DNA from: Tetmemena sp. SeJ-2015
Taxonomy: Eukaryota; Ciliophora; Spirotrichea; Sporadotrichida; Oxytrichidae
DNA: 64,000 bases
Assembly: GCA_027382625.1 (NCBI GenBank)
Contig: JAJKFJ010022115.1
Location: 1-64,000 of the forward strand
Reading direction: 5' to 3'
Part shown: piece by piece, positions 44,216 through 56,180 of the stretch
How positions within the stretch are numbered: position 1 is the first letter of the stretch
How the letters are laid out: each line of letters opens with the position of its first letter
Position numbers and translations under genes: made by a program
The notes under the pieces: generated by a model
Database searches by the model: none
What the model saw: only the letters and a program-made list of their open reading frames with translations
What the model was told of the DNA's origin: nothing

Positions 44216-47200
44216 TCTTCTTTTGTATTTGACTTGAGTTCAGGATCACCAACTTGCACAGTGAGAGATGCATCTTCTGCGTCTAACGCTGCTATAACCA
44301 CAACTTTGAATCAAAAAAAAATTATATTAGCTCAACTTGTTTTGCAACCAAAGTTGCTGATTCAAATAACATGGGAAACTATATCTCACGTTTGACCGCG
44401 AACTTGCAATGCTCCACTATAAACTGTGGAGGAAGTGCTACTTTAGAGTTCACTTTCTCTGGATACCTTAATCAGTTTAATACCCAGCCTAGAGCAGGGC
44501 AATTCATATCAACTTCAACAACAACAGGATCTGGAAGCACCTATGAAATAAAGAATGTCTTGGATTAGTAGCTTGGAACTGATATTCCTACTTCTCAGCT
44601 ACCTGATTTCACAGCGGGAACTATAGTTGTCACATCCTTGGTGAGAACAGTTCTTAATGCTGATGCAAATACAATGATTCAGTACACACTAACTCTACCC
44701 ACTAGAACTCAAAAGAGTGCCCTTATTTTGATTGCAGTGCCCAGTACTCAGTTTGTTCCAAGTGGTTAAAACTATCAATACTAATACTATTCTGGCTCTT
44801 CATATGGAACAGCAACTACTCTAACACTCAGTTCTGCTACTGCCACTATGACAAACGTGCAAATGAAAGAAGGTTGCAGTGGATCTGGCAATTTCTGTGC
44901 AGGAGGAACAACTTACAAATTCTAATTCAGCTAAGGCTTTAAAAACGTCGGGTCAGTTCAAACTCCGTCAAACTTCTTTACCATTTCAACTTATACCCCA
45001 GATGGAAGCTATGTGATAGATACTGTAACTTCAGTTAGTGCCACTCCTAGCGTTATTCCAGCTGTACTGACAATTTCAAGTATAGCGTTTTCACAAGCTT
45101 ATGCTGCTTATTCTGGAGTGACTGTCGACATCACTGTTAAATTTGGAGCTACTATTAGCAGTGGAAACTATCTTGATTTAACTTTCAGCGCTGAGTTTAT
45201 TAGAAATGATGCTAATGCTTTAACATGCGCCATGGTTGCCAGCTCTGTTGAAACTACTGCAACATGCACTTCAACTTCAACATCTAATGTGATTAATAGT
45301 ATCTCTATTGCAAACATTTGCCCAAGTGGTTGTAGTGGATCTACTTCGTACATAGTTAGGCTAAAAAATGTAGTGAATATTCTCTATGTCACAGCTTTCA
45401 GTGGAACTTTGTTAGCTGAGGCCAAGGTTAGCTCTACATCAGTCATTAGTAGTGCATATTATTTTAGTGTTACTTATCAACTCAGCTCTGTTACTACTTT
45501 AACTGCTGGCCCTTTATCTAGCGTAACAGTTGTGAGATCAAAGACTAAACTAAGTTGATTAAAGCATTGCATTCAAATAATTACAAAAAATATACTCAAG
45601 GTACTAGCGCTGATTATACGATGAAGTGGACAATTCCTGGCTACTTAATGGTCTCTTCGATAGTTTACATAAAGTTCCCACTAAACTAAATCACTATCTC
45701 ATCGGGATCAAGCTTTACTTTCAAGAATGGAGCTACTGTTCTCACTTTTGCAGCAGCAGTAGGAAGCCCCACTTCAACTTATAATATCTTCTCAGGTACT
45801 CAGTGGCTTTGCACTTCTATTTGCTCCGCTGGAGTTACATCAATTTAATTTTAACATTCTCCCTCACCGTAAGTAATGCTGCCAATCCTTATATTCAGTC
45901 GACAACTTATGACGACTTTGTCATCTAGCATCAAACAACATCAGGCAACCTTATTTTCTAATCTCCATCTCCTCTCACTGCAACACCAGATCTTGCTTTT
46001 GGAATAATTGACGATATCACAATAACTCACCAAAATTAACCATACGTCTCCACTTCAACTTATTGTGATCAATTTCTCATTCTAATTCTCTAATATAAAG
46101 AAAATTCTTTAAATAGTATCTGTTCGCTTTCACAGTTGAAAATGATATCCCTTAAAATGGAAAGATGAGATTTACATTCCCACCAAATAGAGTTCTTCAA
46201 CTTACTGGTTCAAAAAGAATAGATTTAAAAATATAAAAATTAATGATTCAACTCTTGTTTGCACTGTGGGTACAAAGATAAAACTTACTTTTATTACCCT
46301 ATAGTTAATATTTATTATGGAGTCACCTATGCCTGCACTATTACATATGTCCAGACCACTGGCACTCAAGTGATAATACTTATTCATATTATTTTAGATA
46401 ATTTCAGGCCTTTGCTCAACTGCAAAATGTACTGCTCCAATTACTTATAGCGTGCTCTTGGCTGGTGCAATGAAAAACCCCGCCTCAGTTCCTTCTGATT
46501 AAAGTGGAACCTTCCTTCTTGAGACACTCACCTCTACTAACTTTATTGTGAGTCAAGGCAAGGTTGCTAACTCCGATGTGACTAACATTCTACCCTAGCC
46601 AGTTGATATTTAAGTAAATAGAACATCAGCATATCTTGGATAGATCAACGACTATACAATTACTTTTTCAACTGTCAATACGATCCCAGCAAATGGCTTT
46701 ATCAGAATTGTTTACCCACTCGACTAAGTTTATGTTCCAACTAATTAATTATTCTATTTTAATGGCCCAGGTTGCAAAGTCAACTTCGTGCTGACCACTT
46801 TATCTTGCAGTGTAGTGTTCAGACCAACTGGCTTCATCTGGGTTAATTTAAGCATACAATAATACTTTTAAGTTGATATTAAGTCTCCTTGTGGAAGCTC
46901 AGCTTGTGCAGCTCCATATTCGATGGAGTTGCTCTTCACCAATCTTCAAAACCCCTCCGTCTTCTCAGCCAACGATGTCCCCTTCCAGTTTCTAAGGTCT
47001 ATACCTATGAATGCGGCCAAGGAATACATAGATGGTGAGGGCACAGGTCTTCAGGCTTATCCTCCCTTGGTTGGAAAAACTGCAATCATTCAAGCTATGG
47101 AGTTAACAGACAATCAACTTATAATTTGGAGTAAATTTTTTGAATTAGACATATATAAATGAATATCGTGCAGAGATCTAATTACCTGAGTTTGCTTATC

Positions 47201-50200
47201 ATTCCTGGCTATGCTTTTGATAAAACAGCTATCTTCGATATCTACTTCCCTGATTAGTTTGCCCTATATGATGGTAAGAAGACCTGCTACGTTATCATAG
47301 GTAATAATGTGGCTAATCCTTGCACTTTCACTAACTACGATTCAGGCCACATTAAGAAAGTCTCCATGACAAATCCGTGTCCATATTCTTGTGATGCTAT
47401 GGGAATCTATCTCTACCAAATTCCAATCAAGAACAGAATCTAAATGTAACTCTATAAATTTAATCGACAACTTTGCAACAGGTGGCTCGTTCATGCTTAT
47501 CGGTCGATATACAGACATTGATGTGAGTCAAGGCACTATCCTCAACATCAATTAAATACAGACGCTACTTTTTTAATAAACACCTTAACGTTCGCTACCG
47601 ATTTCATTATAAATTCAACGCAGATTTAGATTTTTAAAATGTATTGTAGCGACTTTTATGTGTACAATTCTGGATCTGACACTATTGAAGCAGATGCTTA
47701 ACTCTTTGTAACTTTCAGGCCAGTCAATACTCTTCCTACTAAAGCCAATAAGGGAAGAATTAGAATTGTCTTACCCTCTGAAGTGAGGAGCTATTCTACG
47801 AGTTGTCTCAGTAACATTGATCTAGATGGCTCTGCCACTTCGTGCACCATCTCTGGCCAAACCGCCTTAGTTTACCATTCTCTCACTAGTGTTATTCTTA
47901 AAAACATCACTGTCAAATTTCCTCAAATTATTATTAAGCAATCATAAATGGATCCCAAAAATTGACACTTATATACCATCTAATAGAAAGAGTAGATTTA
48001 AAAAGCTTCTATAAAGAATAAGAAAAGGATTTCTCTGATTTATTTAAGTTATATAAATGGAAAATCACTTTTACTCGTTTATAAAATAAATAATTAATTT
48101 TTCTAACTCTTATATAATCCATCATCGACAAAGCCTTCAAGCGCAATCAAAGTCTATTTTAATTTATCATATAAACAAGTCTATACTGAAGATGATTCTC
48201 AAGGCACTGGCACTTACTACCAGATCGATGTTCATTTTAATTCTAATGTAAACATAATCAACATAACATACCAAGTTAATACTTGTACTGAGTTTACAAA
48301 CGTAAAAGTAACTCGCTTACCCATGAGCAACAATCAAGGCTATCAGACTGGAATGGCTACTTAGCTTTTGTTCTAGATCCAACTTCGCCACGCCCTAGTT
48401 TAAACCTCTAGCTTTATCATATAGTTCCCCGAAGCAGCGCAGCTTAATATCAGTTAAACTACTTCTGCCTCTACTTGCTACTCTACTAACGCCCAAGGAG
48501 ATAACTAGAATCTTCTACTCTGTCAGTTAGTGCTAACTAACAGGACTATTATCGTCAGAAATTATTGCTAAGTTTCGAAATGCACGAGTGGAAAGAGCGT
48601 TTATTTCAAGATGTATGACGACTTTGTGTACAGTTTCTTTATTATATTTTGTGCTGAACTATGCTTATGTTGTAGACCCCCTTTTATCTCTCAGAGATTC
48701 GCTACTTATAAGATCAACTACAGCTGAAGGCTTTTAAAATATGAAATTCTAATTTTTAGGTTACTATTATCTCGATGAGACTAAGAAAAATATCTTCGTG
48801 AAGCCAGACTTGGTCCCAGCTAATTTGATAATGCCTAGTCCTGAAATTATAAGAACTAATAACGTTATTAACAAGCGAGTTTAATGGGTCTTTAATTTCT
48901 AAACCAATATCAATTTCCTTCCCAAGGGAAGCTATGTGCTAATAACAATACCTCAAAACGTGCTCCTGACAGTTAGAAATTCTTCAATAGATGTTTACAA
49001 CTATGATAGTGGAAAGATTTACAATAATGCTAATGTCACTTTATATCCCGACGGCCTTTCAGTCAAATATATCAATCTATCAAACTTCTGTAATACAACT
49101 GCAGGCTGTAAGGTTGGCTCTGCCTATTCAATACTCGTTGATTGGGTCAAGAATTATGTATTTATTTTAATCCTCTTTCTTAACTTGGAATTTACGAGAG
49201 TTCAGTGACTATAGGGACATTCAACAACCTTTCATATGCGGCCGAGCTTGGAAAGACACCACCTATTTATCAACTTTTCTCAGAACTGATTCCAGTAGCA
49301 ATTGAAAATTTATTCGTGAGAATTGCTAATCCAGTACCAAGTGCCATAACTTCATACACTTTTACTTTCTCAGCTGATGCAGAATTCAACAGCTCAGATA
49401 TCCTAGTTATTACTTTCCCAGATGCAGTCAATCCTAACACAAGTTCTACAGCCACTTTATATTTTAAAACTGGAAGAATTCTGCAGACTACTTCTAAATG
49501 CTTAGCTCCTTTAACTCCTTATGCAAAACTCAATTGCACTGTATCAGGCTAAGTAGTTCTTGTTAGAGGTCTTTATATTAATGGAAACTAGCACTACAGC
49601 ATCCAGGTGAAAAATTATAATCTTACTTTAAATGAATACAGTCCTCAATCCATCTACTCCTTAAACTACTAAGAGTTTTGTCCTGGAAGTCCAAAACTAT
49701 AAAAATTTGACAATTGCTTCCCGATCTACAAATGCTCAGATAGAAATATACGAGCCTATTTCAAATCAGTCAACTTGCAATCAAGTTTGTGGATCGTGCG
49801 CAGGCACAACTACAACATGCACTTCTTGCAAAAATCCATCAAAATACCCTCTCTTCAGAAATTATCAATGTGTAGATGAATGCGCCACTGGCTGGTTCTT
49901 TGATGAAACTACTCTTTAATGCCTTAAATGCCATCATGGATGCTCCGACTGCTTTGGAGCTGGAAATAATTTCTGCTTCAGCTGCGCTGACGGCTATTTC
50001 TTGCAAGATGGAATATGTGTACCCTACTGTATCAAAGGTTTGATTTAGGATAGCTCATTGAAGCAATGCATCCAATCTAACTCAACTTTGTGCACTCCTG
50101 GTTGCGAGACTTGCTCTTTCTCAAGCGATTTCTGTCTTTCTTGCAGTAAGGCATCGAATGCTCCTTATCTAGACAGTACAAATGGAAAATGTATTTCGGG

Positions 50201-51349
50201 AGATTCTTCTCTTTGCAATAACACCTACAGTACTCGTTTCTATATTGACAAAACTGAAATGAAATGTAAGCTTTGTAATGAACTTTGCCAGACTTGCGAG
50301 ACCGAAGCCAACGTCTGCACTTCATGTTGGGATTTTAACCTCAACAACAAAATCAATGAGCTCTATGAAACTTGTGTAGATGTTTGTGGCCTTGGCACCT
50401 GGTATAATCCATAGTACGATATGTGCTCATACTGTAATGCTGCTTGTTTAACATGCAGTGGATATGATGCAGATCAGTGCTTGGTATGCAATAAAACTCC
50501 TGAGGCAAGGTAGCTCTATCTCTATGAGGATTAATGCGTTATTGAGTGCCCTAAGAGATACATTTTCGATTTATATTGAAAAATATACTACGTTAACGAT
50601 ATCACTAATGAGTGCATTTAAGGGCAAGCTTAAATTCTCTCCTTCTCGTTCTTGTTTATGTTCGTCACAGTTTTCTGTGGAGTTATGGTTATTCTCACCT
50701 CAATAATTCTCACCAAGAGGAAAAATAAGACTATTGACGTTATCTTTGCAGTTATGAGCTGTGTGGAATCGTTGGACCGCTTGATCCTGTTAGGTAACAT
50801 GTGGTTTAAATCAAATGTGTTTGCTCTCGCAGTCTGTTTCATTATTTTTTTATTTGAATATATTTGCTATTCTTTTCATGAATCTGATAGCTACTTGCGC
50901 GATAGCAGTATTTTTCAACTTTCTCTTTATGTCTCCAATATTTGCTCACTCGCCACTTTATCGCCAGATATATAAGAAGCATACTATGGCCTTCCAATCA
51001 GTAACTTGCATATCTTAAAAACTCAATAGGTCTTATAATATTTTTATCTTACTTCTCAGGAGTAAATGTGATGAGACTACTTTGCTCTAAATTCTTGGGA
51101 ATCGAGGGCTTTACTTCAAATCTAAATGAACAAAAGTTCTTCTTTGTTCCTCTGAATACGATGGCGAACTTCACATTCGCTTTCAATGTTTGCCAAATTG
51201 CTGTGAACATATTTGTACTCATGACCCTGACAATTAGCGATGACGCATTCGTACTATCGATTTTAGGAGCTTTCCTAAATGCGTTCCTAATTATATTCCA
51301 GGCAGCCAAGCACCTAAATGTCAAGGCAACTCTTGCAAGGATGTCCTGA
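44216..51349 (+). CDS. Giant surface protein, block C (C-terminal part: Ig-like repeats, furin-like Cys-rich region, membrane spans)
   Basis: Plus strand. Ig-like repeats continue from FVFDLSSGSPTCTVRDASSA through SGVTVDITVKFGATISSG, KVSLTN-type phrases and YGTATTLTLSSATATMTNVQ to about 49650. From 49760 to 50560 there is a furin-like/growth-factor-receptor-type Cys-rich region (CNQVCGSCAGTTTTCTSC, CHHGCSDCFG, CKLCNELCQTCETEANVCTS, CSYCNAACLTCSG). Then come about five to six hydrophobic helices (50640-51340; for example FMFVTVFCGVMVILTSIIL) and TGA 51347-51349. Frame changes between about 45550 and 49200 show several unmapped introns or IESs. The layout suggests a large type of cell-surface adhesion or receptor protein; ligand unknown. 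The full protein (A+B+C) would be in the region of 3,000 residues. Confidence 0.85.
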
Positions 51350-51608
51350 GCTAATTATTTTATTATCTCTTTATGTTATAGGCATATAAGTTTATTTTCT
51401 ATTTTTAGATTTTAGCTTTATATGATTCATAAATGCAATTGATTTCTGTAAAAATCTACTCTGATTTAAAAAGTAAAAAGCTTTATAAATTCAAGCTATT
51501 CTATTCTATCCCTCAGTTAAAAGTTTTGTGTCAAAAATTCTGTATCTGCTCTTTACAAGCCCATCTAAATCTTCTCTGAAATCGTAATTATACAGATATA
51601 AATTCTCC

Positions 51609-53617
51609 TCATAACTATAATACCATGTTAAAGCTACTCAAACCTTACTTTTGCTTAAACTTCTTGAGGCTTTCAATTATCTCTAATAAGGCATCTAAGA
51701 TTATAGGTGACCTATCTCTCAGCTGATTAAATTGGTCAGTCAATACTCCAAGCAAATGATTCAGCTGCTTTGCCTCCTTTTCTCTAAACTTCTTTGTTCG
51801 CACTACTGTCCTCCTCTAAAAATGAAAAATAAGTTTAAGATAAAATTCCTTACGAATTTCCTCGCCCTCTTTATATAGAATATCGCATAGTCTTAACCTT
51901 ATATGGCCTTCATCACTCTTTCTTTATCTACATTCCATTTACCTTTAACTATTGCCAGTAGAATCATAAAACAGAGGATTAAGAACCAGCAGAAACCATT
52001 TACAACCATCAGCAGACCGTAAAAGTACTGCTCGACAAACAAAGCACTTTTTAAATTCCCTTTCTTTAGAAGTAAGAGGAAGGATGTTGCTAGAACTGGG
52101 AGTGTGCAAGCAAGGACTAATATGTTAGTGTGATTACTCCTGTAAGGTCTAGTTGCAATTATGTAGAACAAGTAAATTGCGAGCAAGCCAACTGTTATTC
52201 CAATTTTGGTTTAGCTTTCTTGCATCAGAGCATGAGCGACCATCATAAGAAGTTACATGAAGTTGAAAACCTAGCGCTGATACATTCTTGAGATTTCACT
52301 TTTAAATGACGAGAAGGCAAATAAGTATCTTGAACTCCAAAGTTCTGATATTCCAACTGTGTACTCTATCTCCTTTTTCACTAGGAATTCTTCATGCAGC
52401 ATATTGGACACTTTTTCTTTGTATAGATGAAGACCTAGTACGAAATTGTACAATATGGCTATGACAAATGCAAACAGTAGACAAGCGAGCATAAAGTACC
52501 TTCCAGTAGAATCGATATCATTGCATTAGACTACCTGGATAGCATTATTTGAAGAGTAGTACTGGCAAGATGAATAAGTAACTATATTGGTGAATAGAGG
52601 GAAGTAAAGTATTTCTAAAAGCCAAAATCCCCATTTGTAAAACAAAAATCTGTGACGCTTCTTCATAATTCTGAAGTGAATAATTTTGCAATAGATTACA
52701 GTAGCCATTATCGCTATTATCAAGAGGACGAAGAATGTATAAGAAGCAAGATTTATTCCAGTTGTGTTAACATTTTGAAGTACATCATAGTATTACTCGC
52801 TGCTTATCATGAATTAGAAGGCTCCTATTAAGAAGAAAAAGAAGCCTTACCAATGCTTGCGAGCTTAGTAAGGCCATACTTCATAACAAAGAAGAAGTAG
52901 ATATCCATAGAATTAGGCAAAACGGATTATTATTACAATTTTCTCTTCCCAGTAAAGGGATACAACAACATTTCCTAATTTGCTTTCCTTTATTTCTGAG
53001 TTCAATATCATCAAGGATTCGGTATCACCCTTCGTTATTTCATCAATCTCACTTTATTCATCCTCTCTTGGCCTAAATCTATTCTGGTTAGGTTCATCCT
53101 ACTGTGTATCTGCTCTTGAATTGGCTCGATTGAGTGATGACTAATCTTCTCTGTCACCTCCCGACATCTTATTGACTCTTGCGTTTCCAAGTCTTCTCAA
53201 ATTATAAGTTCTGAGATTGAAGCTTGACTGGTTGCTCTTATTCATTTGAGAGCCAGATCTCTCGGAAACTTAACCCTAAGATTGAGGTCTGTAATAATAC
53301 TACTAGCCATCTTCTTCGGTATCCCTGCCTGATCTATTCCTGCCATCAACTCTCCCGAAAGTATGGCCATTGTCTCTCATCACCTCTGAGTAAGCCTAGT
53401 TTCTTGGAGTTCCTCTATATTACTAGCCTAAGAGTCCATTCTCTCCCTGACTGTTATCTTTCTCTTCCTCAACTGCTTCCTCTTCATCTTCTCCGAAATT
53501 ATGAAGCAACACTTATGGAGATTCCTCCTAGATTTCATCATCCACCTTTTCTAATTATGGTTACAAAAAATTGTTGTTCTCTGCCTCCTCCTAAACTTTT
53601 ATTAAAAGTAGGGGCAT
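51609..53617 (-). CDS. Multi-pass membrane protein with disordered N-terminus
   Basis: From ATG 53617 the minus strand is one uninterrupted frame under the TGA-only code to a single 38-nt intron (51816-51853), then to TGA 51609-51611: about 656 residues. The first 190 residues are acidic and polar (GEDEEEAVEEEKDNSQGE). About 8-9 hydrophobic helices follow: IVIIIRFAQFYGYLLL, FFFLIGAFQFMI, FFVLLIIAIMATVIY, LLEILYFPLFTNIV, MLACLLFAFVIAILYNFVLG, ITVGLLAIYLFYIIA, ILVLACTLPVLATSFLLLL, WFLILCFMILLAIV. A basic helical C-tail follows. It is convergent with the giant gene (stop-to-stop gap about 260 bp), and its spans resemble the C-terminal spans of that protein in style, so a related family is possible. 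I cannot name a function. No IES was needed. Confidence 0.75.
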
Positions 53618-53718
53618 TATAATTTGGGAAGATTACTTTAGTTCATGTTGATTATTTTGAGAAGAAATTAATTAGTTCTAATTATAAAATTGATAAAGTA
53701 AAGGTTATAATTAATAAA

Positions 53719-54193
53719 ATGTTAGGGAAAATACTTGAAAAATCAAGAAGTCTCGGCTGGAATTCAGCTATGGCCGCCTCTATAAAATCAGAGTACGACA
53801 TCACCAAGGCAGCTAAAAACGTATCAGCCAACGGCCTACCTCACGCTCCTCAAAACCCTTACAAGAAAAGACCCATAAAGCTAGTTTATGATAGTACTGA
53901 ATATTCATTGGCATTTTTCTATTTAATATCACGCTTTCAGACTTCCTAGTGAGCAGCACTTTTTGCTCAGCTCCTTTGATTCTCAAGACATTTTCGGAAA
54001 GAGAAGAGGTATCGAGCACTCACCTCATATCAGAGCTCAATTGAATCTCGATTCTAACCTTGTCTGGATCTACTTCTTATTCACCGCCTTCGCCTTCTTC
54101 TCTGAGTTTAACAAGGATGAAGAAATTGTGAACTTAAGAGAGAGCATGTTCAACGCAGAGATGGGTAAATTCACAGTCGAAGATTTCAAGTGA
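53719..54193 (+). CDS. Small single-span protein, probably mitochondrial
   Basis: ATG 53719. The N-terminus is basic and amphipathic (MLGKILEKSRSLGWNSAMAA). One membrane helix (LVWIYFLFTAFAFFSEF) lies near the C-terminus, followed by an acidic tail; stop TGA 54191-54193. About 62 bp at roughly 53880-53942 must be removed. Joining at a 2-bp overlap (CT) gives PIKLPSEQHFLLSSFDSQD, whereas a GT-AG reading does not close the frame. About 136 residues. Looks like a small inner-membrane respiratory-chain type subunit, but no family is recognised. Confidence 0.6.
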
Positions 54194-54432
54194 GAAGCTT
54201 AAAGTCCCACGACTTTTCGCAAAATGTAGTAATATGAAGGAATTTCTTCATTATCTAGTGTTAAATATTCTACTCTAAAGTAAGGGTCAAAGCTTGCTTG
54301 ATGGGTTAGAGTGTTTCAGGGATGTAGATTCTTTCATGTTATTGCAACCTATAAATATTTAAACATTTATTCCATAAATTTTTCTTGTATTTTCTCTTTC
54401 ATCTCATATTTTGATTAGTATTATCTTGTAAA

Positions 54433-56153
54433 ATGTAGCAATCGATGCCTCTCTTTTTGGCTCCTAATTTAGGCTTTCAGTCAGCCTAGTCTTAATTGAA
54501 CCAAAGTAAGTTCGTTTATTGATTTCATTCCTCTATAGATTTATTGTAGAATTAACCTTCAATCTCGCAGCCTCAGATATCATAAGCACTCCCTCAACTT
54601 CATAGATTCAGTGCAACTTAATTACCACCCTTTCGAAACTAAAATTAGGATGGACTCACTGCAAAGGAAAATCAGTTTTAGCCAGTCCATACCAACATCT
54701 TATTCGAATAGATGACTAATTAGCAAAAGTAAAGCAGGGTAGTCAACAACTACTTGGATGAGGAAATGACTTTTTCAAATGTAACTGGCGATCTCTAGTC
54801 CTAAGTGTCTGCATCCTTGGATGATTCTGGAATCATGACTAACTTTGCAACAATGAATAACAAAGGAGGAAAGTAGTAGCCACAAGGAATAGATGCATTT
54901 AAAGAACCTCCAGGTCCTAAGTTAAGTTTTGGGGTGGTGTAAATTCTTTAATTTATTAATTATTTTTAATGTTAGAAAATAAAAATTTGACACCCCTTTA
55001 AGTTTCTATGAAGAGTCTTAAATAGCAAAGATCTATGGTATGACTGAAGATTACACTCCACCTAGTAGAACTAAATCTGCTTTTGAGATATTCAATGAAC
55101 ATGTAAGTAGATTCCTCCTTTTTTAAATGAATTTTAGAAAAGAGAAGAGATACTTGAGGATTTCCCAGATTTAACTCATAACGATCTGGAGAGGGAAGTA
55201 GTGAAAGCATGGGCTAGACTCGATTGTGATTTGAAAGCAAGGTTTGTAGAGGAAGCAGCAAAGGACAAGGAGAGGTATTAAAACGAGATGAGGAATCTGC
55301 CGATCCCTATTTTCAGAAATAGAAGACCCCGCAGGCCTAAAGATAGGAGAATGCCTAAGAAAGTACTTAGTCCCTATATGTTCTTTGTCAAGGAGGTAAC
55401 AATAAACTATTCTATAACTGTTTATAGACTCGACCAAGGATCTAGAGAGAAAATCCAAACATGACTTTCAATGAGGTGATGCGAGAAGTTGGTATAAGGT
55501 GGGGCAAGATGTCAGAGAGTGAGAAAGATCCCTACAGAGAGAGATCTTCCGAAGATAAGAAGAGGTTTCAAGAGGAGCATGAGGTCTTTATTCGTCAAAG
55601 ATATGCTTTTCCTTCTAACACTTTCGATCTGAGGTTGGCTCAAACTGCTAAGCAAAACTAGCCAAAAAGAGTAATAACTGGGTTTTAAATGTATGTTCGT
55701 CATCTCAGAGAAAAAATGAGAAAGGAAAACCCTCATTTAAAAATGTGCGAATTCATGCCTATGGTATCAGCGAACTGGACAAGAATGAACTAAAAAGAGA
55801 AGAGCTATTTTGAGAAGCTTGTTCATAAAGACAAGGGAAGATATGACGATAAATATCTAGACTATCCTCAAAAGCATGAGTTTTAAGTCGGAGTGCCAGA
55901 TTCTTAAGCACTTTCAATATGCTCAGAGACATACTCAGAATTGGATAATGGACATCTACTTAACAAAAATGAATTAAGTTAATCATCGGCTCAAACAGAA
56001 AAGTAGCTACACAAAATAGCTAAATTTGATTTATGCCTTCAAAGTAGAAGGTAGAAGCAAAGCCAAGTTCCTTCAGAAATAAATTTTTCAAGCAAAATTA
56101 AAGGTCTTGTAAAATTTAGTGCAGACGATGATTCAGATATTGATCTTGATTGA
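54433..56153 (+). CDS. Triple HMG-box protein
   Basis: ATG 54433; the first about 170 residues are Gln/Asn-rich with many TAG/TAA codons. Three HMG-type boxes follow. Box 1 (about 55060-55300): PPSRTKSAFEIFNEH, KREEILEDFPDLTHNDLER, KAWARLDCDLKARFVEEA. Box 2 (about 55350-55600): KKVLSPYMFFVKE, NPNMTFNEVMREVGIRWGKM, EKDPYRERSSEDKKRF. Box 3 (about 55660-55860): PKRVITGFQMYVRHLREKM, CEFMPMVSANWTRMNQKEKS. The tail is Ser/Gln-rich then acidic (SADDDSDIDLD), TGA 56151-56153. GT-AG introns of 35 and 30 nt lie at about 55104 and 55398; the junction near 54940-54990 is not exact. Predicted chromatin protein; HMG boxes bend DNA. Confidence 0.85.
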
Positions 56154-56180
56154 AAATTAATTTAAGTAAAATTTAAACTA

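Noticed and set aside
53884..53951. Direct repeat CTAGT around the insert in the small membrane protein gene as an IES pointer
   Set aside because: Deleting between these copies puts the downstream exon in the wrong frame; a 2-bp CT overlap closes it instead.
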